From: a bacterium 1XD42-1
GTDB taxonomy: Bacteria > Bacillota > Clostridia > Oscillospirales > Ruminococcaceae
Length of the DNA stretch: 58,692 nucleotides
Assembly (NCBI GenBank): GCA_003612625.1
Contig: RAZJ01000016.1
Coordinates: 1-58,692 of the forward strand
Direction of reading: 5' to 3'
Notes under the pieces: generated by a model
Told to the model about the DNA's origin: nothing
Database searches by the model: none
Seen by the model: only the letters and a program-made list of their open reading frames with translations
Shown here: piece after piece, positions 17,475 to 25,742 of the stretch
Layout: each line of letters begins with the position of its first letter
Position numbering within the stretch: position 1 is the stretch's first letter
Made by a program: the position numbers and the translations under genes

Positions 17475-18563
17475 TTATTTTAAAATAATTTCGCAAATTT
17501 TATCAATGTCTGTAAATGTAAGATCTGCTGAAAGAGGAAGACATAAAATTTGATCTGAAACTTCTTTTGCAATTGGAGTATCTTTAACTGCAAATTTATT
17601 TTGGCAAATAGGAAATGTTGATGTAAGCGGATAAAAATACTTTCGCGCAAAAATACTTTGCTTCGCTAACTTATCTACAATTTCATTTCGATTGCATCCA
17701 AATTTTTTTGGTATTATTCTTACAGGCATATACGCATAATTTGAAATAACTCCAATTTGTTCTTCATTCACTATCAAACCTTTTTGTTCCGAAAGACGCT
17801 CACGATATCTTTGTACAGCTAAACGACGTAATATAATCTGTTCTTTCAAATGCCGTAAATTACATAGACCCATAGCTGCTGCAAATTCTGTTAATTTTGC
17901 ATTAGTTCCTAAAATTTCAGAGGTTTCTCCGTCAAACATACCAAACTGCCTCCATGCAGAAAATTGCTTGGAAAGATCAGGATTATGATATGCTAGGCAT
18001 CCGCCTTCTATTGTATGAAATACTTTAGTTGCATGAAAGCTAAACATTGAAATGTCTCCCAGTTGTCCAGCATTAACTTCTCCATCTGAAACACCAAAAG
18101 CATGTGCGGCATCATAAATCACTTTTATATGGTATTTTAAAGCTATTTCTTGTATTTTTCTCCAATTACACAGATATCCATATGTATGCACTGGTGCAAT
18201 AGCAACTGTTTTCTCTGTAATAAGATGTTCTATTTTATCTGCGTCTATCGTATAAAAATCAGGTTCAATATCACAGAATACAGGTATCAATCCACAACGA
18301 ATAATTGCTAATGTTGTTGAAGCAAATGTAAATGGTGTAGTAATGACTTCGCCGCCTGACGGAAAAATCGAAAAAGCCGCTTCCAACGACTGATGTCCGC
18401 TAGAAAAAAGCGATATGCCTTGCACGCCAAAAAAATTTAAAAGTTCTTTTTCTAACTTTTGATGCTTAGGTCCGCCATTTGTCAGCCAATGATTTTCCCA
18501 GATATCTTTCACCTCTTCTATATATTCATTAATTGGAGGCATTGAAGGTTTAGATACATTCAT
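17475..18563 (-). CDS. DegT/DnrJ/EryC1 sugar aminotransferase, VioA-like
   Basis: 362 residues. The opening PPINEYIEEVKDIWENHWLTNGGP is characteristic of VioA-type dTDP-4-keto-6-deoxyglucose 4-aminotransferases. The PLP lysine is in SFHATKVFHTIEGG (about 185). It would turn the RmlB product into dTDP-4-amino-4,6-dideoxyglucose, which the downstream PglD/VioB-like enzyme can acetylate. FdtB- or WecE-type products remain possible. A 430-bp gap separates it from rmlB. Confidence 0.8.
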   Translation of the reverse strand: MNVSKPSMPPINEYIEEVKDIWENHWLTNGGPKHQKLEKELLNFFGVQGISLFSSGHQSLEAAFSIFPSGGEVITTPFTFASTTLAIIRCGLIPVFCDIEPDFYTIDADKIEHLITEKTVAIAPVHTYGYLCNWRKIQEIALKYHIKVIYDAAHAFGVSDGEVNAGQLGDISMFSFHATKVFHTIEGGCLAYHNPDLSKQFSAWRQFGMFDGETSEILGTNAKLTEFAAAMGLCNLRHLKEQIILRRLAVQRYRERLSEQKGLIVNEEQIGVISNYAYMPVRIIPKKFGCNRNEIVDKLAKQSIFARKYFYPLTSTFPICQNKFAVKDTPIAKEVSDQILCLPLSADLTFTDIDKICEIILK

Positions 18564-18994
18564 TTTTATAAAACCTTTCTTTAAAAGACGTTTATACCCA
18601 AATCAAAAAACTTTAATATAATTAATATCTTCAGAAAATGTATTTAAGTTTCTATTAAATATAGTATTACAACATAATTTAGGGCATTTTTTACGGTTTG
18701 TACTTTGATATACTTCTCTTATATAAGGAGATTAGAATATTCCCTCAATTGTTTATTCTCTAATTCTACCTAAAAATAAGGATTTTTCTGTCGCTGACGT
18801 AAACTTGCAAACATTTTCGCATTTATCATAATAACAGTTGAAAAAACATTTTCTTACATTTTGTATAATTTGACTCTCCTTCACCATCTATCCTACAATA
18901 CTTTTGAATAAATACCTTAATTTTAAAATAACTATCATCTTTATTTTTTCATAAAATAAAGATAACTATGGAATTATATTTGATCTCTTAATCT
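18564..18994. other. Intergenic gap, no gene seen
   Basis: This stretch is AT-rich and both strands lack a convincing coding frame. It separates the rmlB end of one transcription block from the VioA-like gene. I could not pick out a clear promoter. An 11-bp AT-only hairpin is listed separately. Confidence 0.6.
18937..18963 (-). terminator. Weak hairpin downstream of rmlB
   Basis: Eleven-base perfect arms (18937-18947 and 18953-18963) with a 5-nt loop lie 30 nt past the rmlB stop. The stem is AT-only and is not followed by a clean U tract, so termination would be weak. Confidence 0.3.
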
Positions 18995-19969
18995 TCATTT
19001 TTTTAAGATAGGTCCCCACCATATATTATTTTCTACATACCATTGAATTGTTTTAGTTAATCCTTTAATGAAATCTGTAGCAGGTACCCAGCCAAGTGTA
19101 TTTTTAATTTTTGCCGCATTGATAGCATAACGGCGGTCATGTCCTTTTCTATCCTCTACAAAAGTAATCTTTCCTTTACCCAAAATATCTATAATTGTTT
19201 GAACTACTTCAAGATTACTTTTTTCATTGTTTCCCCCAATATTATAAATCTCCCCTTCTTTTCCATGACGGAAAATACAGTCAATTGCAGAACAATGGTC
19301 TTCTACAAAAAGCCAATCTCTTATATTTTTGCCATCTCCATAAACAGGCAGCGGCTCATTATTTAAGGCTCGCAAAATCATAAGAGGAATTAATTTTTCC
19401 GGAAACTGATAAGGTCCGTAATTATTAGAACAGCGTGATATTGTAACAGGCAAATGATATGTCCGATAATAAGCCATAACCAAAAGGTCTGCTGAAGCCT
19501 TAGAGGCTGAATACGGAGAAGATGTATGCAAAGGTGTTTTTTCTGTAAAAAGTAAATCTGGCCTGTCCAAAGGAAGATCTCCATATACTTCATCTGTTGA
19601 AACCTGGTGAAAACGCCGAATACCAAATTCACGGCAATTATCCATTAAAATTTGTGTTCCTAAAATATTTGTTTTTAAGAAAAGTCCGGGATCTGTAATG
19701 GAACGGTCTACATGACTTTCGGCTGCAAAATTAACTACAATATCTGGTTTTTCTATTTCAAATAAATTTTTGACTGCTTGCGCATCTGTAATATCAGCTA
19801 AATAAAAATGAAAGTTCTCTTGATTTTCTATTGCAGATAAAGTAGCACGATTTCCCGCATATGTAAGAGCATCTAAACATATAATTTCATCTTCAGGATG
19901 GTTTTTTAATAAATAAAAAATAAAATTACTGCCAATAAAACCTGCCCCGCCGGTTACTAATATTTTCAT
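18995..19969 (-). CDS. rmlB: dTDP-glucose 4,6-dehydratase RmlB
   Basis: 324 residues. TGGAGFIGSNFIFYLL (NAD-binding), AAESHVDRSI, the catalytic STDEVYGDL, and YSASKASADLLVMAY (YxxxK) are all present. It converts dTDP-glucose to dTDP-4-keto-6-deoxyglucose. rmlC and rmlD are absent nearby, so the product probably feeds the VioA-like aminotransferase rather than rhamnose synthesis. RBS AAGGA. It is 16 nt from rmlA. Confidence 0.93.
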   Translation of the reverse strand: MKILVTGGAGFIGSNFIFYLLKNHPEDEIICLDALTYAGNRATLSAIENQENFHFYLADITDAQAVKNLFEIEKPDIVVNFAAESHVDRSITDPGLFLKTNILGTQILMDNCREFGIRRFHQVSTDEVYGDLPLDRPDLLFTEKTPLHTSSPYSASKASADLLVMAYYRTYHLPVTISRCSNNYGPYQFPEKLIPLMILRALNNEPLPVYGDGKNIRDWLFVEDHCSAIDCIFRHGKEGEIYNIGGNNEKSNLEVVQTIIDILGKGKITFVEDRKGHDRRYAINAAKIKNTLGWVPATDFIKGLTKTIQWYVENNIWWGPILKK

Positions 19970-19985
19970 CTCAAAAGATTCCTTT

Positions 19986-20843
19986 TCAAAGATTTAAAAG
20001 ATATTGTCCATATTCCGTTGCCGCCATTTGTTCCCCTATTTTATGAAGCTGCTTTTGTGTAATAAAACCACGCCTCCAAGCAATTTCTTCTAAACAAGCA
20101 ATATGGTAACCTTGACGGTTCTGGACAGTTTCTACAAATTCAGCAGCTTGTAATAAACCTGTTGGAGTTCCTGTATCCAGCCATGCCATCCCACGGCTCA
20201 TGATTTGTACTTTTAGCTTTCCCTGTTTCAAATAGAAATTATTTAGGTCCGTAATCTCCAATTCGCCGCGGGCCGAAGGCAAAATATTCCTTGCAGCTTC
20301 TACAACCGAATTATCATAAAAATATAATCCCGGCACAGCAAAAGATGATTTTGGATTTTGAGGCTTTTCTTCAATAGAAATTGCTTTTCCTTCTTTATCA
20401 AATTCTACTACACCAAATTCCTGCGGATTCTTTACCGGATAACCAAAAATAACTGCTCCGTCTAGCGCTTCTTCTGCCTCCCGCAGCATTCGGGTAAGAT
20501 TTTGACCAAAAAATATATTATCTCCTAAAATTAAACAAATCGAATCTTGACCAATAAACTTTTCACCTATTAAAAACGCTTCCGCTAAACCGCGCGGTTT
20601 CTCTTGAACTGCATAAGTTAAAGAAATACCAAGTTCTTTTCCATCTCCAAGGAGATTTTGATAAAGTGGAATATCCTGTGGCGTTGAAATAATCAAAATA
20701 TCTTTAATACCGTCCAATAATAAAACCGATAAAGGGTAGTAAATCATAGGTTTATCATATATAGGAAGTAATTGTTTTGATATTACACGTGTCATGGGAT
20801 AAAGACGTGTCCCTTTCCCTCCTGCCAAAATAATTCCTTTCAA
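19986..20843 (-). CDS. rmlA: Glucose-1-phosphate thymidylyltransferase RmlA
   Basis: 285 residues. The N-terminal [20 protein letters not shown] nucleotide-binding motif, then [16 protein letters not shown] and [13 protein letters not shown], are diagnostic. It makes dTDP-glucose for rmlB. The start is TTG with AGGAGG just upstream. The C-terminal part has the expected [12 protein letters not shown] segment. Confidence 0.94.
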   Translation of the reverse strand: MKGIILAGGKGTRLYPMTRVISKQLLPIYDKPMIYYPLSVLLLDGIKDILIISTPQDIPLYQNLLGDGKELGISLTYAVQEKPRGLAEAFLIGEKFIGQDSICLILGDNIFFGQNLTRMLREAEEALDGAVIFGYPVKNPQEFGVVEFDKEGKAISIEEKPQNPKSSFAVPGLYFYDNSVVEAARNILPSARGELEITDLNNFYLKQGKLKVQIMSRGMAWLDTGTPTGLLQAAEFVETVQNRQGYHIACLEEIAWRRGFITQKQLHKIGEQMAATEYGQYLLNL

Positions 20844-20865
20844 ACCAATTCCTCCTAATTTATTA

Positions 20866-21804
20866 TCATTGACTTTTTTTAGAACAATACCGTCTCTTAC
20901 ATTCCTGTAAAATTCCCATCAGACATGCAAAATTCTCTTGACTTGGTTTTATAATACATTTTATAATTGTCCGAAATAACAAATCTCGCCGGAACCAATT
21001 AAAGTTCACCCTTTTTCCAAGTATATTTTGAGCGTAAGCTTCTAAAAAATCATTCATTTGATATTCAATTAATTTATTATCCGCCTTTTCTCCTAATTTC
21101 ATGGTCAAATTATTTTTATTTTTAAGTGGCCTGCGATAACAAGCCATATTTTCATCCATTTGAAATATATTTCCTTGGGCTGCTAACAACATAGCAATCG
21201 TTCTATCCCCTATTTGAGGATGGGCTTTTTCAATTACTTCACAAGCTGACTTATTTCCATAAAAAATATTTTTATAAAAGAAAGTAACCGGATGTCCTGG
21301 AAGAAATAACCCTTTAAAATCCTTTAATGTATAAATTTTTTTCTTGCTGAGCCAGCGAAGTTCTTGTTTTTTTAATGGTATTCCTTTTTCATCTACAATA
21401 GTAAAAGAATGTACACAGCCTATATATTCCGGGTGAGTTTCCATATAAGAAACCTGCTTTTTTAATTTCAATGGATCTGTCCAATAATCGTCTCCTTCAC
21501 AACTGCCTATATATTTTCCTTTTGTCTTTTCCAGAAGATCTCTAAGATTTTTAGTAGCACCCATATTATGTTTCCGAAAAAATGGAAATAGTATATTAGG
21601 ATATTTGTAAGCATATTCGTGTATGATCTCAGAAGTACCATCTGTGGATCCATCATCTCCTACCAAAATTTCAATGGGAAAATTTACATCTTGCATCAGA
21701 ATGCTATCTAATGCCTGAGAGATATAGTCTTTATGGTTATAAGTTAAAACAATAACACTCACCATAACAAAAAATTCATTTTGATTTTTTACTCCTTCAG
21801 TCAT
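20866..21804 (-). CDS. Family 2 glycosyltransferase
   Basis: 312 residues. [32 protein letters not shown] and [16 protein letters not shown] give the GT-A donor- and metal-binding sites. It is paralogous to 16437-17432. An internal ATG at the VSVIVLTY segment could also serve as start, but the RBS-like AGGATG favours the first one. Linkage specificity is unknown. Confidence 0.82.
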   Translation of the reverse strand: MTEGVKNQNEFFVMVSVIVLTYNHKDYISQALDSILMQDVNFPIEILVGDDGSTDGTSEIIHEYAYKYPNILFPFFRKHNMGATKNLRDLLEKTKGKYIGSCEGDDYWTDPLKLKKQVSYMETHPEYIGCVHSFTIVDEKGIPLKKQELRWLSKKKIYTLKDFKGLFLPGHPVTFFYKNIFYGNKSACEVIEKAHPQIGDRTIAMLLAAQGNIFQMDENMACYRRPLKNKNNLTMKLGEKADNKLIEYQMNDFLEAYAQNILGKRVNFNWFRRDLLFRTIIKCIIKPSQENFACLMGILQECKRRYCSKKSQ

Positions 21805-21826
21805 GACATCCTGTCAACCTTTTTTC

Positions 21827-22855
21827 TTATATCAATTTCTTTATTTGCCTATATAATTGTGTGCTCTTTAAATCATCTAATATCTGGCTGGAAAAATGAA
21901 AACATCCAAATATATATATGGCAATATATTGCCAAAAACATTTATGAGCAAAGCGTCCACCTTTATTCTGTAATTTGTTTTTCATGTATGCAGCAAGTTT
22001 TTTACCTTGCTGGCGATCCGGATTCCTTAAAAGCATAGCTGTATAATAAGTAAAAAGAATACGTGATAATTTATATTCACAATAGCACAATACAGTTTGT
22101 GTCATTGTGTCATAATTCTTTTCATAGATTTTATAAATTCGCCAAAAAACCTTTTTTAAATCATCAATGTGCTTTATCATATTAGTATCAGAAACACTTT
22201 GTTCTATATTTCCAACGATATATTCATATAAAAATAAGTCTAATGGCAAAATGCTTTTTGCGTATATAAAAGGTATAACAGCATATTCTTGATCTTCATA
22301 AAATACACCTTCCATAAGCTTATAATTAACCTGAAGATAAAACGTTCTTCGGTAACATATACCATGAAAAGTACAACAGGCCCAGGCTTTTTTTCCAAAT
22401 TTCAAAAATTGTTCTATAGATATTTCTTTATTCATTAAACAATGCTTTGTAAAATAAGAAGTTATTTTCTTTGTCTGCATATGTACCGTATGATAATTTG
22501 TTAAAATCACATCTGCTGTTGCCGTTTTTAAATTATGTAAAAAAATAGTTAAATTTTTCTCTTCTATCCAGTCATCTGCATCAATTACTTTAATATATTT
22601 TCCCTGTGCTATTCTCACACCAATATTGATAGCAGAACCATGTCCACCATTTTCTTTGGAAAATATATGTACAATATGAGGATATTGCAATACAAAAGTT
22701 TCTGCTATTTCTTTTGTTTGATCTGTCGAACCGTCATCAATAATAATGATTTCGAGTAAATCCTGTAACGGTGTTGTAAGAAAAAATGGAATATTTACCG
22801 ACAGGTATTTCTGCGCATTGTATGCCGGAACAATAATTGTCAACAGCTTTTCCAT
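21827..22855 (-). CDS. Family 2 glycosyltransferase (longer type)
   Basis: 342 residues. LTIIVPAYNAQKYLSVNI, IIDDGSTDQTKEIAE, and VIDADDWIEEKN place it in GT2. The C-terminal half (from about 150) is of the kind seen in EpsJ/KfoC-like enzymes, with EGVFYEDQEYAV as a probable catalytic acidic site. GAGGTGAGAAA precedes the ATG. It lies between two other GT2 genes. Confidence 0.8.
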   Translation of the reverse strand: MEKLLTIIVPAYNAQKYLSVNIPFFLTTPLQDLLEIIIIDDGSTDQTKEIAETFVLQYPHIVHIFSKENGGHGSAINIGVRIAQGKYIKVIDADDWIEEKNLTIFLHNLKTATADVILTNYHTVHMQTKKITSYFTKHCLMNKEISIEQFLKFGKKAWACCTFHGICYRRTFYLQVNYKLMEGVFYEDQEYAVIPFIYAKSILPLDLFLYEYIVGNIEQSVSDTNMIKHIDDLKKVFWRIYKIYEKNYDTMTQTVLCYCEYKLSRILFTYYTAMLLRNPDRQQGKKLAAYMKNKLQNKGGRFAHKCFWQYIAIYIFGCFHFSSQILDDLKSTQLYRQIKKLI

Positions 22856-22885
22856 TTTCTCACCTCTCCCTAATTGAAATTTACT

Positions 22886-23719
22886 CTATATCAATTCACT
22901 ATTTGAATTGCGTAGTATCTTTTTATAGAATAATTTTCTAGCCCATTCCGGCATGAAACAAACAGAAGCTTGGCCTAATGTACATATTAGAAAATCCAGA
23001 AAATTTGCAAATCCAGTAGAAAACAGATACCAACGGAACTTTACCATTGTAATGACATATTGCAAACCGCCCCGGCGGCGGTAAAGTCCATTCCCAACTC
23101 TCATATGTACCAAAACTTTTGATATGTTATAACCTTTTGCTCCATTCTGCAGCATCCGAACCCATAAATCATAATCCTCAAAATAACGGAAAAAGCGATA
23201 GCCGCCTGCTGCCAATACAGCAGATTTCCGAAACATAACACAAGAATGATTAAAAGGGTTTCTTCGTTTGGCAAAAGAAAGTATTTCTTCCTGTTTTTCA
23301 GGAAGTTTCCGGTAAGAAATGATCTGTTCAGGATCGCTTTCAAATTCGGCAGCAATTCCGCCAACAATATCTGCATCTTGAGAAGAAAATATTTCTAGCT
23401 GCCATTTGCACCTGTCTGGTATTGCTATATCATCACTATCCATTCGGGCTACTAATTTATAATGACATTGTTTTAAGCCTTCATTTAAAGCTGCTGCAAT
23501 ACCTTGATTCTTTTCTAAGCTTATAATAATAAAGAGGGAAGGATATTGTATTGTAAAAATATTGATTACCTGATCCAATTCGGCCGTAAGTAATCCATCT
23601 TTTACCAATATAAATTCACTTGGCGGTTCTGTTTGTTGGAGAATACTTTGTATGCTGTCTTTCAGATATTCTGGTTTTTCTTTTGCATAGACTGACATAA
23701 GAACAGAATATTTCTCCAA
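22886..23719 (-). CDS. Family 2 glycosyltransferase (amylovoran AmsE-like)
   Basis: About 277 residues. YSVLMSVYAKEKPEYLKDSI, EFILVKDG, NQGIAAALNEGL and ARMDSDDIAIPDRC are typical of AmsE/WcaA-like GT2 enzymes. A longer frame overlaps the TnpB-like stop by ATGA (23764). A TTG at 23719 with GGAAGG nine bases before it gives the usual N-terminus, so I chose it. Even so, the gene lies directly behind tnpB and would be co-transcribed from the leader promoter near 25367. Confidence 0.8.
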   Translation of the reverse strand: MEKYSVLMSVYAKEKPEYLKDSIQSILQQTEPPSEFILVKDGLLTAELDQVINIFTIQYPSLFIIISLEKNQGIAAALNEGLKQCHYKLVARMDSDDIAIPDRCKWQLEIFSSQDADIVGGIAAEFESDPEQIISYRKLPEKQEEILSFAKRRNPFNHSCVMFRKSAVLAAGGYRFFRYFEDYDLWVRMLQNGAKGYNISKVLVHMRVGNGLYRRRGGLQYVITMVKFRWYLFSTGFANFLDFLICTLGQASVCFMPEWARKLFYKKILRNSNSELI

Positions 23720-23760
23720 TATTTTTTTCCTTCCTTCATTCCTGATCCTAAATATAGAAA

Positions 23761-25044
23761 TCAAAAATATATCTCTCCAGCATTTGTTGTTTCAACTTTC
23801 TTAGTTTCAGTTTTATAAAACAAATATCCAATATTTTTAGCAGCATTTAGTGCAGCATTTCCTTGATGGCCATTTTTACATACAAAAAGCCTGCCTCCAA
23901 AATAACGGACTCCCGGGGTATGGCCTTCATTATAACGTTTTACCGGAGCTCCACAATGGCAGCAATGGGAAGCTGTATGATAAGGAGAAACAGTTGTTAA
24001 AATAATACCCTCTCGCCACGCCTTATATCTAAGGAGTTGAATAATCCGTTTTCCCAAAAAGTATCCCATCCCCTGACCATATAAATAGCCGTCTACTTCT
24101 GCATATTTAGGTACAATAATGCCTTTTACCCCTTTTTCTTTGCAATAATCCAGTATTCTCCGGCTGACTAAATGGGCATAATAGCCACTTAAACTAAAAA
24201 TTGATCTTCTAAGCTTCTTACTGCCTTTTGCAGCTTTTTTCCTGATTTTTTTCATCCGATTCAGCAAACGCTTCCTACGGTATGCAAACTCTTTTCCACC
24301 CCGTACAAAGTACGAGTCTGTTACATGACCGTCGCCGCTGAACACAGCACAAGCTGCTAAAACTTCTGAAGCTGTAAAGTGAACTGCACAAAAGCTTTCT
24401 TTATCTGCTTTTCGTTCCTTTACCTTTCTAATGTCTTTTACTGGGAATTTTACTGACACGCTTAGAAAAAGTTTCTTTCCTTTGTTAATTAAAGTTGGAG
24501 AAAGTATCATTCCCTCTTTCGGCAATTTTCGACCATAATAGGTATGCCGAACCCAAATCCAGGAACGTCCATTCCATAATTTGAGTAAGATGCTGCCTTC
24601 TCCAAATTCCTTAAACATCCCCTTATAAAATACAACAGAAGCATGGAAACTTTTAGCTGGAGCAGGTTTTCCTTTTTTCCATGTATGTCCCTTTTTTTCT
24701 GCTTTCTCTTTTTTCCGCTCCCAATTTTGTAATAATCCTATATAGGAACGAATATGTCCAATAGCTGCATTGATTGTTGATCTGCGGAAGTATAAAGGAA
24801 CTTTGTGAAATGGCAGAGGCATCATAACTGGCTGTTTATCCCGTCCCATAATTGTCATCTGTTCTAAACGGCGCAGCACTTCCATATTGCTGAGTTCCAG
24901 AAAATCTAAATGTTCTGTTAATATTCCGTAATAAAATTCCAATACTTTGTTATAAAGATTTTCTGTTTCCCGAATCCAGTCAATATGATCACAGCGCAGC
25001 TTCAAACGATAGGTAATGATAGAACTGCCGACTTTCTCAGCCAT
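23761..25044 (-). CDS. tnpB: TnpB-like protein, apparently nuclease-dead, heading the left polysaccharide locus
   Basis: 427 residues in the IS605 OrfB/TnpB-related family. A C-terminal zinc-ribbon-like CCHCGAP (361-367), C389 and then NGH, plus the basic RRKRLLNRMKKIRKK helix, are visible. The three RuvC positions expected from the family appear changed: CAVHFT (219-224) has His222 for the first Asp, IIVPKY (309-314) has Lys313 for Glu, and GNAALNAAKNI (395-405) has Ala398 for the last Asp. It is thus likely catalytically dead. I chose ATG 25044 because of the GGAGG five bases before it. It overlaps the next glycosyltransferase frame. No tnpA is nearby. Confidence 0.78.
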   Translation of the reverse strand: MAEKVGSSIITYRLKLRCDHIDWIRETENLYNKVLEFYYGILTEHLDFLELSNMEVLRRLEQMTIMGRDKQPVMMPLPFHKVPLYFRRSTINAAIGHIRSYIGLLQNWERKKEKAEKKGHTWKKGKPAPAKSFHASVVFYKGMFKEFGEGSILLKLWNGRSWIWVRHTYYGRKLPKEGMILSPTLINKGKKLFLSVSVKFPVKDIRKVKERKADKESFCAVHFTASEVLAACAVFSGDGHVTDSYFVRGGKEFAYRRKRLLNRMKKIRKKAAKGSKKLRRSIFSLSGYYAHLVSRRILDYCKEKGVKGIIVPKYAEVDGYLYGQGMGYFLGKRIIQLLRYKAWREGIILTTVSPYHTASHCCHCGAPVKRYNEGHTPGVRYFGGRLFVCKNGHQGNAALNAAKNIGYLFYKTETKKVETTNAGEIYF

Positions 25045-25268
25045 GTGGGCCTCCAAAAATAATACAACTCGCAACACCCTTTGCCATTTCCGGCAACTTT
25101 GCTCATGCTTGCATCATGCGAGGCATAAACAGGTGGTGCTGTACCTGTAACGGCTGCCGTGCCCTTCGGCTCTCATAGGCTGCCGCCACACCGGGTTGTT
25201 TCCAATCCGGATTCTTTGCCAAGTTCTTTGGCTATTTGTAATCCCTAAAGTAGATATCCTCTATACAG

Positions 25269-25304
25269 TTGTGTTTATTGTCGGTATACCGACAATAAAC
25301 ACAA
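25269..25304. repeat. 36-nt perfect palindrome in the TnpB leader (copy 1)
   Basis: All 18 pairs match, with arms beginning TTGTGTTTATTGTCGG. The copy at 58473-58508 keeps 17 of 18 pairs although its sequence differs, including three compensatory double changes. It could be an RNA hairpin, a dimeric protein operator, or a terminal hairpin of a Y1-type element. Confidence 0.85.
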
Positions 25305-25322
25305 AAAGGGGTACCCCTTTTT
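25303..25322. terminator. Terminator-like hairpin next to the leader promoter (copy 1)
   Basis: AAAAAGGGGTACCCCTTTTT is a perfect 20-nt palindrome with T tracts on both strands, so it could stop transcription from either side. It lies only ~10-30 nt after the predicted start of the leader, and may instead form a 5' protective hairpin. The second copy keeps the fold at 58507-58526. Confidence 0.5.
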
Positions 25323-25338
25323 GGAACTTTACTATCCT

Positions 25339-25367
25339 ATTATAGTTTGACCCGCTCCATAAGTCAA
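25339..25367 (-). promoter_or_regulatory. Consensus sigma-A promoter of the left locus
   Basis: On the minus strand TTGACT (25367-25362) is followed after exactly 17 bases by TATAAT (25344-25339). The predicted start is near 25332. The same boxes and spacing occur before the second TnpB-like copy (58573-58545). It would drive the leader, the TnpB-like gene and the glycosyltransferases overlapping it. Confidence 0.8.
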
Positions 25368-25402
25368 GAGTTTATGAACAAAAATAAAACGGAAATAAGT
25401 AT

Positions 25403-25677
25403 TACAAATTTTGTGACTATTTCTTAAATCACCTTGGAATGTTCTTATTTTTTATGGCAATACTATCTCATATACCAATTTAAAAATATTATTAAAACTA
25501 AAAAAATACTATACTATTAATACACAGTTGTATGTAATATTTACTTCATGCCCCTCCATAATTCGGCTTTTTCGGATGAAGTTTATTGTTTGTTCGGGAC
25601 ACATATTTAAGAAAATGATTGAATCCTATGAAAATTCCATTAAGTAAGATTAGCGATATTTTTTAGGTATAATTGAT
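25403..25677. other. Intergenic gap, no gene seen
   Basis: This is an AT-rich spacer between the lipoate ligase gene and the promoter of the left locus. No coding frame or RNA gene is evident. It marks the border between the right and left loci. Confidence 0.5.
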
Positions 25678-25726
25678 AAAGGACACACTCCAGGGATTTT
25701 AAACTTATCCTTCAAGTATGCCCTTT
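25678..25726 (-). terminator. Hairpin downstream of lplA
   Basis: On the minus-strand RNA, AAAGGGCAUACU (25726-25715) pairs with AGUGUGUCCUUU (25689-25678): 12 pairs including two G-U. It lies 17 nt past the lplA stop. The following U tract is short, so termination may be partial. The G-U pairs mean it works on the minus strand and not on the plus strand. Confidence 0.45.
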
Positions 25727-25742
25727 GGTTCTCTTGATCTTT

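Larger units (their letters stand above)
25045..25332 (-). ncRNA. Structured GC-rich ~290-nt leader upstream of the TnpB-like gene (copy 1)
   Basis: Between a consensus promoter and the TnpB start lies a non-coding, GC-rich stretch that is highly conserved in the second copy (58250-58538). Hairpins on the minus strand include ACAGGT/ACCTGT (25129-25148), TTGCC/GGCAA (25081-25096), GCCG/CGGC (25156-25170) and GCCAA/TTGGC (near 25220). The octamer GGCTGCCG occurs twice. Most differences between the copies fall in loops or keep G-U pairing. I do not recognise the RNA. It could be a leader regulating the operon, or a guide scaffold for the protein. Confidence 0.6.

Noticed and set aside
23761-25044. 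TnpB-like gene as an active homing nuclease of an IS605 element
   Set aside because: The expected RuvC residues are replaced, no tnpA is near, and no conserved right end follows either copy.
25045-25332. Leader as a HEARO/IscB guide RNA
   Set aside because: The following protein lacks the IscB N-terminal and HNH regions and is TnpB-like. I could not match the RNA to HEARO by eye, so I left it unnamed.
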